Part shown: piece after piece, positions 30,520 to 40,369 of the stretch
Layout: the number at the start of each line of letters is the position of its first letter
Numbering within the stretch: the first letter of the stretch is position 1
Assembly: GCF_049650445.1 (NCBI RefSeq)
Contig: NZ_JBASAD010000020.1
Span: 1 to 64,000, forward strand
From: Castellaniella sp049650445
GTDB taxonomy: Bacteria; Pseudomonadota; Gammaproteobacteria; Burkholderiales; Burkholderiaceae_B
Length of the DNA stretch: 64,000 bases
Direction: 5' to 3'
Made by a program: the position numbers and the translations under genes
The notes under the pieces: generated by a model
Told to the model about the DNA's origin: nothing
Seen by the model: only the letters and a program-made list of their open reading frames with translations
The model's database searches: none

Positions 30520-31341
30520 TCAAGCGCTGTTCTGCAGCGCCCGGATGCGCAGCGTGTCCCCGTCCAGTTCGATCTGGGCAGGGCGGTTGTGCAGCGTGTC
30601 GGGCAGACGGGTCTCGACCACCCGGTAGACGCCGGCGATGGCCAGCAGTTCAGGGTCGAGCTGGGTGGTCAGGATCATGGCGCGCGGGTTGCCGCGCGCG
30701 CCGGCCATGGCCTTGCCGCGCAACGGACCGTAGACGTGGATGTGGCCGTCGGCGATGACTTCGGCGCCCTGACTGACCATGCCCATGACGATCAGGTCGC
30801 CGCCGCGCGCGTAGATGCGCTGGCCCGAGCGCAGCGGGTGGCGGATCACCAGGGTCTCCGAGGACGCGCCCGTGCCGGTGGGCGGGATGGTGTCGTCGGC
30901 GGACGAGGCCGCGTTGGCGCCGGATTCGGGCTGGGGGCGGGCCGCAGGCGTCGGTTCCGGGGCGGGCGTGTCCGGTGCTTCCGGCGCGCGAGTCGTCCTG
31001 GCCGGCGCGGCGGCGCGGCCCGCCGACTGCCGGCTTGTGGAAATGTCCAGAGGCGCCAGGCCGGCCTGATGGGCCGAGGCCAGCAGGGCCCCGGGTGCCC
31101 GCACGCCGATCGGGTGCAGCCGATAGCGGCGCAGGGCGTCGGCCAGTGTCTGCCAGTCGGGTGCCTGCTCCAGCCCCTGGGCGTCGAGCACCACGGGTTC
31201 GTTTTCGTAGAAGGCACCGGCCTCTTGCATGCGCTGGTCCAGCGCCCGGGTCAGTTCGGCGGTGTCGGCCGTGTGCAGCACGGCCCGCAGGACGTGCAGG
31301 GATGCGCTCTTGAAATCCAGGGCGGCAACGGTCTTGGCCAT
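30520..31341 (-). CDS. minC: Septum site-determining protein MinC
   Basis: MinC inhibits FtsZ ring assembly away from midcell. The 273 residues have the N-terminal FtsZ-inhibiting domain (1-95), a long Ala/Pro/Thr-rich linker (about 96-160) and the C-terminal beta-helix dimerisation/MinD-binding domain (IRHPLRSGQRIYARGGDLIV, VSQGAEVIADGHIHVYGPLRGKA). The linker is longer than in E. coli MinC (231 residues). It starts 13 bp downstream of glnS on the same strand. Confidence 0.94.
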   Translation of the reverse strand: MAKTVAALDFKSASLHVLRAVLHTADTAELTRALDQRMQEAGAFYENEPVVLDAQGLEQAPDWQTLADALRRYRLHPIGVRAPGALLASAHQAGLAPLDISTSRQSAGRAAAPARTTRAPEAPDTPAPEPTPAARPQPESGANAASSADDTIPPTGTGASSETLVIRHPLRSGQRIYARGGDLIVMGMVSQGAEVIADGHIHVYGPLRGKAMAGARGNPRAMILTTQLDPELLAIAGVYRVVETRLPDTLHNRPAQIELDGDTLRIRALQNSA

Positions 31342-31354
31342 GTTCGTCCGGCTC

Positions 31355-33106
31355 CTAGGCCCAGGTGTCGCGCAACGTGACGGCGCGGTTGATCACGGGG
31401 CGTTCGGACGTGGAATCCTCGCGGTCGGCGACGAAATAGCCCAGCCGCTCGAATTGCCAGGCGGTGCCGGGCTCGGCCTGCGTGCCTGGCTCCAGCCAGG
31501 CGTTCACGACCCGACAGGAGTCGGGGTTGATGGCCTGCAGGAAGTCGCGGTCGCCGCTGTCGGGGTGCGGTTCGGTGAACAGGCGGTCGTACAGGCGGAT
31601 CTCGGCGGGCACGGCGTGGGCCGCGCTGACCCAGGTGACGGTGCCCTTGACCTTGACGCTGTCGGCGCCCGGCGTGCCGCTGCGCGTTTCGGGCAGGTAT
31701 TCGGCGTGTACCTCGGTGATGTCGCCCTGCATGTTCTTGACGCAGCCGGTGCAGCGCACGACGTAGCCGTATTTCAGGCGTACCAGATTGCCCGGGAACA
31801 GGCGGAAGTATTTCTTGGGCGGATCTTCGCGGAAGTCGTCGCGCTCGATCCAGAGTTCGCGCGTGAAGGGAAAGGCGCGCCGGGCACCCTCGGGTTCATG
31901 CGGATTGAGCGGAGCGGAACAGGGCTCTTCGAGGCCTTCCGGGAAGTTCGTGATGACGAGCTTGATCGGGTCGAGCACGGCCACGGCACGGGCCGCCACG
32001 GGGTCCAGGTCGTCGCGCAGGGCTTGTTCCAGGATGCTGTAGTCGATGCGGGAGTCGGCCTTGGATACGCCCAGACGTTCGCAGAACAGGCGGATGGCAC
32101 CGGGCGTATAGCCCCGGCGGCGCAGGCCGGCCAGGGTCGGCAGGCGCGGGTCGTCCCAGCCGTTGACGTGGTGATCCAGCACCAGTTGGCGCAGCTTGCG
32201 TTTGCTGGTGACGACGTAGCTCAGGTTCAGGCGCGCGAATTCGTACTGGCGCGGCAGCGGCGCAGCGAGTTGGCCCAGTTCGGCCAGGCGTTCCAGGATC
32301 CAGTCGTAGAAGGGGCGCTGGTCCTCGAATTCGAGCGTGCAGATGCTGTGCGTGATGCCTTCCAGGGCGTCCTCGACCGGGTGCGCCCAGGAGTACATGG
32401 GATAGATGCACCAGGTATCGCCGGTGCGGTGGTGGGCCACATGGCGGATGCGGTACAGGACCGGATCGCGCAGATTGATGTTGGGCGAGGCCATGTCGAT
32501 GCGCGCGCGCAGGGCCATGCGGCCGTCCGGGAATTTGCCGTCGCGCATGTCACGCAACAACGCCAGGGATTCGGCGGCGGGGCGGTCTCGCCAGGGCGAA
32601 TTCGTACCCGGCTCGGTCAGCGTGCCGCGCGTGGCGCGCATTTCGTCGGCCGATTGCTCGTCCACGTAGGCGTGGCCGGCCTGCACCAGGGCTTCAGCGA
32701 AGCGGTACAGCGTTTCGAAGTAGTCGCTGGCGTAGAAGCAGTGCTCGGTGCCGTCCTGCGTCCAGTCAAAGCCCAGCCAGCGCACCATGTCGATGATGGC
32801 GTGGACGTATTCGTCCTCTTCCTTTTCGGGGTTGGTGTCGTCGAAACGCAGGTGGCAGATGCCCTGGTAGTCGCGCGCCAGGCCGAAATTCAGGCAGATG
32901 CTCTTGGCGTGGCCGATGTGCAGATAGCCGTTGGGTTCGGGCGGAAAGCGGGTGCGGATGCGGGCGGGGTCGAGTGCGCCGGCGCGGCGGACTTCGGCCG
33001 GGCTGGGCGGAAGCGTCCATTGCCTGTCCTGATAGCGTCCTGCTTTCAGGTCGTTGTCGATGATGGTGCGCAGGAAATTGGAGACTGGCGCTGAATCGGT
33101 GGTCAT
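31355..33106 (-). CDS. glnS: Glutaminyl-tRNA synthetase
   Basis: GlnRS charges tRNA(Gln) and is a class I synthetase. The 583-residue protein has the HIGH motif in RFPPEPNGYLHIGHAKSICLN split near residues 54-73, and the KMSKS-equivalent VVTSKRKLRQLV. The two beta-barrel anticodon-binding domains lie at the C terminus. Start MTTDSAPVSNFL matches family N termini. An in-frame ATG at 33130 would add eight residues and leave only 17 bp to the divergent cydA-like start. Neither start has a clear ribosome-binding site. Confidence 0.95.
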   Translation of the reverse strand: MTTDSAPVSNFLRTIIDNDLKAGRYQDRQWTLPPSPAEVRRAGALDPARIRTRFPPEPNGYLHIGHAKSICLNFGLARDYQGICHLRFDDTNPEKEEDEYVHAIIDMVRWLGFDWTQDGTEHCFYASDYFETLYRFAEALVQAGHAYVDEQSADEMRATRGTLTEPGTNSPWRDRPAAESLALLRDMRDGKFPDGRMALRARIDMASPNINLRDPVLYRIRHVAHHRTGDTWCIYPMYSWAHPVEDALEGITHSICTLEFEDQRPFYDWILERLAELGQLAAPLPRQYEFARLNLSYVVTSKRKLRQLVLDHHVNGWDDPRLPTLAGLRRRGYTPGAIRLFCERLGVSKADSRIDYSILEQALRDDLDPVAARAVAVLDPIKLVITNFPEGLEEPCSAPLNPHEPEGARRAFPFTRELWIERDDFREDPPKKYFRLFPGNLVRLKYGYVVRCTGCVKNMQGDITEVHAEYLPETRSGTPGADSVKVKGTVTWVSAAHAVPAEIRLYDRLFTEPHPDSGDRDFLQAINPDSCRVVNAWLEPGTQAEPGTAWQFERLGYFVADREDSTSERPVINRAVTLRDTWA

Positions 33107-33147
33107 GGTGCGGGGATGGGAGACGTTCATATAAACTAGCGCACATT

Positions 33148-34482
33148 ATGACGCAAACCGCATGGGTTCTGTCGCTGTCCCAGTTTTACCTGAGCCTGGG
33201 GTTCGTGCTGTTCTTCCTGGCGCTGGAACTGGGCCTGGCCTGGGTCTTGTTCGGCTTCCGGCTGTTCGCCGGCCGCAGCCAGGCGGCGCTGCTCGCCTAC
33301 CGCTTCTGGGCGCGCGTGTTCGCCCTGTCCCTGATCCTTGGATTCGCCGCCAGTCTGCCGCTGCTGTTGCAACTGGGCACGCTGTGGCCGGGCTTCATGG
33401 ACCGGGCCGGCGAAGTCGCGGGTCCGCTGGTGGGCATGGCGGTGCTGACGACCTTCATTTTCAAATCCTGCTTTCTGGGGGCCATGCTGTATGGCCAGCG
33501 GACCCTGTCTGACCGGATCCACACGCTGGTGGTGGGCATGGTGGCGGCGGGTACGTCCCTGACGGCCTGGTGGATCGCCACGCTGCTGGCCTGGTTGCAG
33601 TGGCCGGCGGGCGCGGTGATGTCCGAGGGCCGCTACCAGGTGGCGGACTGGCTGGAATTGCTGGGCGGCGGGGTTGCTCCTGTGCTGTTCGGGATGCTGC
33701 TGTGCGGCGGTCTGATGGTGGCCGCGGCGCTGATGCTGGCCGTGACTGCCTGGCGCACGGAGGTGCGCCCCAGCGATGAGGGCGATCGCAGTGTCTATGT
33801 CTGGGGCCTGCGGCTGCTGCTGTTGGCGCTGGTGCTGCAGGCGGTGCTGGCGGCGGTGCTGGCGCGCCAGTTGCTGCCCTTGCAGCCGGCGCGCGTGGCG
33901 GCCGTGGTGCCGCAATGGAACAGTGGCGCGCCGGAGCGCTTGTCCCTGATCGCCTGGCCGGACGAGTCCCGGGGGCGTGCCGCCTGGCGCCTGGCAGGAC
34001 CGTCCGATTGGCCCGAATGGGTGCGGCTGCCTGCCGACGGCCCGCTGCGGGGATTGAGCGACTTGTCGGGCATCCGGCCGCCTTTGTTGGCCACCTACCT
34101 GTCGGTGCGGCTGGCCGTCGCATTGACCGGAGTGCTGATGATGATGGCCGCCTGGGCGCTGTGGCGGGGCCGCCGTCTGGGGCACGAGCCCGACAGCCTG
34201 TCGCGGGCCGGACGCATCGGACTGCGGGCCATGGCCTGGCTGGTCGTGATGCTGCAGGCGGCGGGTTGGGGGCATCTGCTGATCGGCAATCTGCCATATG
34301 CCATTCAGGGCACGGTCTCGCTGCGCGAGATCGGCACGAACGCGAGCGAAGGGGCGCTTTGGGCCGTCCTGGGCTTGCAACTCGTGGTCTATGGCGCGCT
34401 GGCCGTGGGCTTTCATCAGTTGCTGCGGCACGCCACCCGCTACGGCGTGGTGCCGGTCGCCCGTCACCGGGGGCGCGCATGA
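33148..34482 (+). CDS. Divergent CydA-like membrane protein lacking haem ligands
   Basis: This 444-residue polytopic protein is homologous to cytochrome bd oxidase subunit I along its length; the alignment to E. coli CydA by eye is largely ungapped in each membrane block. The key residues are changed: His19 becomes Val20, His186 aligns with Met183, Met393 with Ala323, Glu99 with Ala and Glu107 with Lys106. The Q-loop Lys252/Glu257 become Arg/Val, Glu445 becomes Leu, and GRQPW becomes GNLPY. The long CydA Q-loop is shortened. All three haem axial ligands are therefore missing. It is unlikely to be a working quinol oxidase; another role with its CydB-like partner is inferred. The name cydA should not be taken as function. 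Confidence 0.85.
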   Translation: MTQTAWVLSLSQFYLSLGFVLFFLALELGLAWVLFGFRLFAGRSQAALLAYRFWARVFALSLILGFAASLPLLLQLGTLWPGFMDRAGEVAGPLVGMAVLTTFIFKSCFLGAMLYGQRTLSDRIHTLVVGMVAAGTSLTAWWIATLLAWLQWPAGAVMSEGRYQVADWLELLGGGVAPVLFGMLLCGGLMVAAALMLAVTAWRTEVRPSDEGDRSVYVWGLRLLLLALVLQAVLAAVLARQLLPLQPARVAAVVPQWNSGAPERLSLIAWPDESRGRAAWRLAGPSDWPEWVRLPADGPLRGLSDLSGIRPPLLATYLSVRLAVALTGVLMMMAAWALWRGRRLGHEPDSLSRAGRIGLRAMAWLVVMLQAAGWGHLLIGNLPYAIQGTVSLREIGTNASEGALWAVLGLQLVVYGALAVGFHQLLRHATRYGVVPVARHRGRA

Positions 34483-35528
34483 TCGATTCCCTGGCGGCCT
34501 TGCTGGGACTGGGCGCTCAAGACCCTGCCTTCTGGATTCCTCTGGCGCTGATCGTCGTATTTTTCGCCATCGTCGTGGCGGGCGTGTTGCTGGACGGTTT
34601 CGACATCGGTGTGGGCTGTGTGTCCCTGGTGGCGCCGCCCCCCCTGCGGCCGCGCATGCTGTCGCTGCTGGGCCCCTGGCGTGATGCCAACGAATTCTGG
34701 GTGTTCCTGGGGGTCGGGCTGTTTGCGGTGGCCTTCCCCTATGCCTGGCCGCAGACCCTGGGGCGCTTGTACTTGCCGCTGTCGCTGCTGGCGCTGGGCA
34801 CGATGCTGCGCTCGGTGTGCTTCGAATGGCGCCTGCGGGCGCCGCCCGAGCATCAGGGCCGTTGGCAGTTCGGCTTTGGCGCGGGGGCCGTGCTGGTTGC
34901 TTTTTCCCATGGCTACATCCTGGCGCGGGTGGCGGTGGCCTACCAGCCCGGGGGGGGCAACACCGGCTTCGCGGTGCTGATGGGCGGCTGCGCCGTGGCG
35001 GTCTACAGCTTGTTGGGCGCCGCCTGGCTGATGATGCGCGAGGCGGGTGAATTGCGCGTGCGCGCGGTGGGCTGGGCGCGCCGCACTCTGCGCTGGAGCG
35101 CCGTGGGCGCCATCGGCGTGTCGGTGGTGCTGGACTTTTCCAATGCCGGGGTATTCCTGAAGTGGGGCGATGGTTCGCACTGGCTGGCGGTGGGGCTGGT
35201 CTGGGGCGCTTTGCTGACGTGCTTCGTCCTGACGGAAATGACGCTGCAGCGCATGATCAGCCACAGCTATCGTGCCTCGGCCCTGCCGTACGCCCTGGTG
35301 CTGGTGATCGTCCTGACCGTGCTGGGCGGCCTGGCCTACAGTTTCTTTCCCTATCTGGTGCTGGATGAGATCACGCTGTGGGACGCCGCCGCGCCGGTGG
35401 CGACCCTGCGGCTGGCCCTGTCGGCCGTCGTGATTGCGCTGCCGGTGGCGCTGATCTTCAACCTCTGGGTGTACTGGCGCATGCTGGGCCGGTCGCGGCC
35501 GCCCAGTCTGCCGGATTTCAGGCGGTAG
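34479..35528 (+). CDS. CydB-like membrane protein (partner of the divergent CydA)
   Basis: This 349-residue protein is related to cytochrome bd subunit II. Recognisable blocks are GVLLDGFDIGVGCVSLVAP (about 29-47), GPWRDANEFWVFLGVGLFAVAFPYAW split near 63-88, and LRSVCFEWRLRAP (about 108-120). CydB subunits bind no haem in E. coli, so its competence cannot be judged from ligands. The start overlaps the cydA-like stop (ATGA), indicating equimolar expression. No CydX-like small subunit follows; the ClC gene begins 19 bp later. Confidence 0.87.
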   Translation: MIDSLAALLGLGAQDPAFWIPLALIVVFFAIVVAGVLLDGFDIGVGCVSLVAPPPLRPRMLSLLGPWRDANEFWVFLGVGLFAVAFPYAWPQTLGRLYLPLSLLALGTMLRSVCFEWRLRAPPEHQGRWQFGFGAGAVLVAFSHGYILARVAVAYQPGGGNTGFAVLMGGCAVAVYSLLGAAWLMMREAGELRVRAVGWARRTLRWSAVGAIGVSVVLDFSNAGVFLKWGDGSHWLAVGLVWGALLTCFVLTEMTLQRMISHSYRASALPYALVLVIVLTVLGGLAYSFFPYLVLDEITLWDAAAPVATLRLALSAVVIALPVALIFNLWVYWRMLGRSRPPSLPDFRR

Positions 35529-35547
35529 GGCCGGGTTCGGGGCGCGC

Positions 35548-37302
35548 ATGCGGGGACCTGACCTGCACCTTCGAGCCGATGGCGCGGTCGCCATGCTGTG
35601 CTGGGCGGCCCTGGCCGGCGTCGGCGGTGCGATGGTGACCATTGCTTTTCATGCCGGCATCCATGGAGTCCAGTGGCTGTTCGCCGGACATTCGGGGGCC
35701 ATCACCCAGGTGATGCGTGATCTGCCCTGGTGGCTGCGCCTGCTGGCGCCCGCGGTCGGCGGCCTGTGCGCCGGAGGGCTGCTGGTCGCGGCCCGGCGCG
35801 TGTCGCGCGACACACATTCCGACTATATGGAGGCCGTGGCCATCGGCGATGGGCGCATGTCCGTGCGTCAGGGCCTGCTGCGCTCCCTGTCCTCGCTGTG
35901 CACGGTCGCCACGGGTGGCTCCATCGGTCGCGAGGGCGCCATGGTGCACCTGGCCGCCCTGTGGGCGTCGGTGTTGGGGCGGCTGTTGCGCTCGGGCACT
36001 GCACATTTGCGCCTGCTGGTAGCTTGCGGGGCGGCGGCCGGGGTTTCGGCCGCCTATGGCGCGCCCATTGCCGGTGCCGTGTTCGTGGGCGAAATCATCC
36101 TCGGTTCCATGTCCTTCCAGAATTTCGGCCCGTTGCTGGTTGCGGCTGCCGTGTCGAATCTGCTCATGCGCTTGAGCGGCCACTATGTGGCGCTGTACGC
36201 CATGCCCGGCCTGGAGGCGGTGCCGGCGAACCTGCTGCTGCCCAGTCTGGCCCTGGGCGTCCTGGCCGGGGTGGGGGCACCGCAGTTTTTGCGCTGCATC
36301 CACGGGGTGAAATCGCTGTTCGGCCGCACCGGCCTGCCGTTGCCCCTGAGCCTGGCTTTAGGCGGCTTGCTGTTGGGGGGCGTGCTGATCGGCATGCCGC
36401 AGATGGCGGGCAATGGCTATAGCGTGGTCGTGTCCTTGCTGCACCAGCCTCAGGCCTGGCAGATGGTGCTGTGGATCTTGCTGTGCAAGGTGCTGGCGAC
36501 GGCGCTGACGGCAGGATCGGGCGCCGTGGGCGGGGTGTTCACGCCGACGCTGTTCGTCGGCGCGGCGTTGGGCACGCTGTTCGCCCAGGGCCTGGGGGCC
36601 GTCTGGCCCGAGCTGGCGAGCCATGGCACAGTCCTGACCCTGGTGGGCATGGGGGCCTTTCTGGCGGCAGCGACCAGTGCGCCTTTCATGGCGATCCTGA
36701 TGATCTTCGAGATGACGCTCAGCTACCAGATGGTGCTGCCGCTGGTGCTGGCCTGCGTGGCCGCGTATTTCGTGTCGCGCGGCCTGGCCCAGGCGGTGAT
36801 GTATCAGGTCACCCTGCACCACGAGGACAACCAGGCGCTGCGCCAGCGACTGCGTGATGCCCGGCTGGACAGCCTGATGCGTCCGGCGGAAACCGTGATC
36901 CGTACGGATGCGCCGGTGCGCCGCGCGCAGGAAATGTTCCTGGACTACCCGGTGAAGTATCTGTACGTGACCGATGCCGAGGATGTCTGGCAGGGAGTGA
37001 TCGCCCAGCAGGATCTGACCCGCATGATGCTGGGCGAGATCGACGTGCAGTCCAAGACCTGCGGCGAGGTGCTGCGGCTGGACTTCGTCAAGCCCTTGTA
37101 TCCCGACCTGAGTCTGGACGAGGCGCAGGCCCAGTTCAGCGCTTTTCAAGGGGAACGGCTGCCGGTGGTCAGCCGCGACCGGCCCGCCCGGCTGCTGGGG
37201 GTGGTGTACAAGTCCGATCTGCTGGAGCGCTATTCGCAGTTGAAGCGGGCACTGGATGGCGATGCCGATTTCGTGCTGTCGCCGCGCAGGGGGCGTCCGT
37301 GA
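35548..37302 (+). CDS. ClC-type anion channel/transporter with tandem CBS domains
   Basis: This 584-residue protein has a ClC membrane core (about 1-420) and two cytoplasmic CBS domains (about 445-584). The second filter motif is GREGA (127-131) instead of GREGP and keeps the gating Glu129. The third is intact (GSGAVGGVFTP near 322-332). The first motif, GSGIP in ClC-ec1, is replaced by RDTHSDY (87-93), so the chloride-coordinating serine segment is not conserved. Anion selectivity may differ from chloride. It follows the CydB-like gene by 19 bp and probably belongs to that operon. CBS domains suggest regulation by an adenine nucleotide. Confidence 0.86.
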   Translation: MRGPDLHLRADGAVAMLCWAALAGVGGAMVTIAFHAGIHGVQWLFAGHSGAITQVMRDLPWWLRLLAPAVGGLCAGGLLVAARRVSRDTHSDYMEAVAIGDGRMSVRQGLLRSLSSLCTVATGGSIGREGAMVHLAALWASVLGRLLRSGTAHLRLLVACGAAAGVSAAYGAPIAGAVFVGEIILGSMSFQNFGPLLVAAAVSNLLMRLSGHYVALYAMPGLEAVPANLLLPSLALGVLAGVGAPQFLRCIHGVKSLFGRTGLPLPLSLALGGLLLGGVLIGMPQMAGNGYSVVVSLLHQPQAWQMVLWILLCKVLATALTAGSGAVGGVFTPTLFVGAALGTLFAQGLGAVWPELASHGTVLTLVGMGAFLAAATSAPFMAILMIFEMTLSYQMVLPLVLACVAAYFVSRGLAQAVMYQVTLHHEDNQALRQRLRDARLDSLMRPAETVIRTDAPVRRAQEMFLDYPVKYLYVTDAEDVWQGVIAQQDLTRMMLGEIDVQSKTCGEVLRLDFVKPLYPDLSLDEAQAQFSAFQGERLPVVSRDRPARLLGVVYKSDLLERYSQLKRALDGDADFVLSPRRGRP

Positions 37303-37352
37303 TGGCATAATCCCGGTACAGTCCCGATACTGGATATCAACACAGTCTTTTC

Positions 37353-38414
<1,062 letters not shown>

Positions 38415-38457
38415 TGTTTGACCTCCAGCCCCGCAGGGGCGGATCAAAGAGGGCCGC

Positions 38458-39393
38458 CTAGAACTCCAGCGCCTCGAAACGGACGGCCTTCAGGCGGTCT
38501 TTTTCGAACTGGAACAGGGGCATGACGGCGCCGTTGGCGTCGCCGCACAGGGGGATGACCAGTTGCGGGGCGGTCTTGACCGAGCCGCCGTCGGTGTCGT
38601 CGGGGTCATAGGGTGTGCCGTAGCGCCGCAATGCCGCCACGGTTTCGGTCCGGGATGCGCCGATCTTTAAGCCCGCAGGCAGATAGTGGATCGGATCGGC
38701 TGCTTTGGCCAGGAAGGCCATGTCGCCGAACAGGGGGACGTCTTTCAGGGGCATGCAGGTGTCCAGGTTTTGCAGCGCCCCCAAGGAAAAACTGTATAGA
38801 ACAGCGCGATCGGCCGGCGGGGGATCGTCCGGCTGGTTTTCGGGGGCCAGCGCGTCGGGCAGGGTGCCGTGGTAGCGCAGCACCAGCCCGCCGTCGTTGA
38901 GGTACAGCCCGTGGTCCTTTGGATTGTCGCTTTTCGGGACGGCCCCGTCGCTGGTGCCCAGGTCGATCAGGGTCGGCTCGTCCTGGTTGAAGTCGGCGAG
39001 CAGGTAGCCGATCACACCGTACTGGGGCGGCTGCAGGTAGCGTTCCAGCACGATGTAGCCGCCGCGCTGGCCCGCCACCGACGGGCAGCCCAGGTTGCGG
39101 TCGATGATGCCGTCCTTCAGCAAGTCGGTTTCTTCGGGATCGCCCGGGCCCCGGGGTTGGCGGTACAGCTCCTGGCCGTTCAGCCGCAGCACTTGGCGGT
39201 TGTCGGTTTCCATGCTGTTTTCGCACTCGAACACGCCTTTCGGGGTGTCGACGCGCATGGATTCGGCCATCACGGGGCCGGGCAGGGCGGCGAACCAGCC
39301 GGCGGCCAGCAGGGCCGCCAGTGTGGGGCGCAGTCGTTGACATGACGACGGGCCGGCTTCGCAAGCCACGTCCAGAAGACGATCACAGTTCAT
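38458..39393 (-). CDS. Secreted protein of unknown function
   Basis: I do not recognise this 311-residue protein. Residues about 23-44 form a signal peptide (LAALLAAGWFAALPGPVMA, cleavage before ESMRVD). The N-terminal charged extension suggests that a GTG at codon 9 could be the real start. The mature part has beta-rich stretches and three cysteines (FECEN, NLGCPS, DTCMPL) plus one near the C terminus (IPLCGD). The start overlaps the stop of the upstream SHOCT-domain gene by 11 bp, so the two are coupled. It ends 43 bp from ruvB, convergent. Confidence 0.65.
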   Translation of the reverse strand: MNCDRLLDVACEAGPSSCQRLRPTLAALLAAGWFAALPGPVMAESMRVDTPKGVFECENSMETDNRQVLRLNGQELYRQPRGPGDPEETDLLKDGIIDRNLGCPSVAGQRGGYIVLERYLQPPQYGVIGYLLADFNQDEPTLIDLGTSDGAVPKSDNPKDHGLYLNDGGLVLRYHGTLPDALAPENQPDDPPPADRAVLYSFSLGALQNLDTCMPLKDVPLFGDMAFLAKAADPIHYLPAGLKIGASRTETVAALRRYGTPYDPDDTDGGSVKTAPQLVIPLCGDANGAVMPLFQFEKDRLKAVRFEALEF

Positions 39394-40132
39394 TCAGGAT
39401 ATCCTGCTTGCGGGATTCATAGTCCTGCGCGCTGATCAGGCCCTGATCGCGCAGCGCTTTCAATTGTTTCAGACGGGAGGCGACGTCCCCTCCCGATAGC
39501 GTTTCGCCTGACGACGTGGTGGTGAAGCTGCGCAGGTTGAAGGTCACGGGTGAGCCGGTGCCTTTTTTCATCTTTTGAGTAAAGGCGGCGATGAGATCGT
39601 CTGCCGAAACGCGTCCTCCAAATCCTGAACTGATCCCTGCGGCAAGGCCTTCGTTCGGATTCTCGTCCTGCTGACGTTTGGAACGCAGATTCAGCAACGT
39701 CAGCAGAACCCAGGCGCCCGCGCCGTAGATCAGGGTGGAGACGCCGATGGCCCGGAGCGAGACTTCCTCGACGCGGCCTTCGCGTTCGCAGCGCATCGTA
39801 TAGGCCGTTCCGCGTTGTCCTGGTCTGTAGGAATAGTTCTGGGATGAAATGTCCATGTCGCCGTCGCACAGCACCGAGGCTGCCACGGTCAGCAGCGGCG
39901 GATGCAGCGCCCCGCCGGCCGTGGCGATCATCAGGCCGATGAAGAGACTGACGGGGATCCGGAACCATTGGCTGCCCAGCAGTCGGGACAGAAACTGGTT
40001 GCGGATGGACAAGACCGCCGACAGGCCGGGGATGCGGCGGCGCAGGAAGAAAAGAATCACGACAGGGACGACTAAGGGCAGGGCGATGCTCAGGATCGTG
40101 ATGCCGGCAAAGATATTGCTTTCGTCGTTCAT
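39383..40132 (-). CDS. Membrane protein with C-terminal SHOCT domain
   Basis: This 249-residue protein has an N-terminal membrane segment (ITILSIALPLVVPVVILFFL), a second near residues 56-75 and a third near 130-148 (LIYGAGAWVLLTLL). The loop between the second and third has two cysteines (VLCDGD, TMRCER) and is probably extracytoplasmic. The C terminus is a SHOCT module (LKQLKALRDQGLISAQDYES, then RKQDILNEL), a short helical domain common at the ends of membrane proteins. Function is unknown. It is translationally coupled to the secreted protein downstream. Confidence 0.68.
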   Translation of the reverse strand: MNDESNIFAGITILSIALPLVVPVVILFFLRRRIPGLSAVLSIRNQFLSRLLGSQWFRIPVSLFIGLMIATAGGALHPPLLTVAASVLCDGDMDISSQNYSYRPGQRGTAYTMRCEREGRVEEVSLRAIGVSTLIYGAGAWVLLTLLNLRSKRQQDENPNEGLAAGISSGFGGRVSADDLIAAFTQKMKKGTGSPVTFNLRSFTTTSSGETLSGGDVASRLKQLKALRDQGLISAQDYESRKQDILNEL

Positions 40133-40369
40133 GGAGCGTACCTTGATCCACCGGAGCTACGGGCCGGTCTGTATCGGCAGTTTAGGCTAGGAACGTGGGC
40201 GACGCATCCTTCAAATGAATGAAATCAGGGGCGCTTGCGGGATATTCTGGCCAGCGCGGGTGCGCAGTGCCGGGAACATGTCGTAACCCGTTCGAGTTGT
40301 CGGGCTCGTGCGCAGGCACCAACCTACGTGCAGTGCACGCTCTGGCAGCACCACCAGGGTCTGTCCACG

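Noticed and set aside
33148..35528. Annotation as a functional cytochrome bd oxidase
   Set aside because: Overall homology is clear but all haem ligands and key quinol-site residues are substituted.
40133..40369. Possible tRNA or small gene in the gap before recQ
   Set aside because: No cloverleaf could be folded by eye and the short frames lack start signals.
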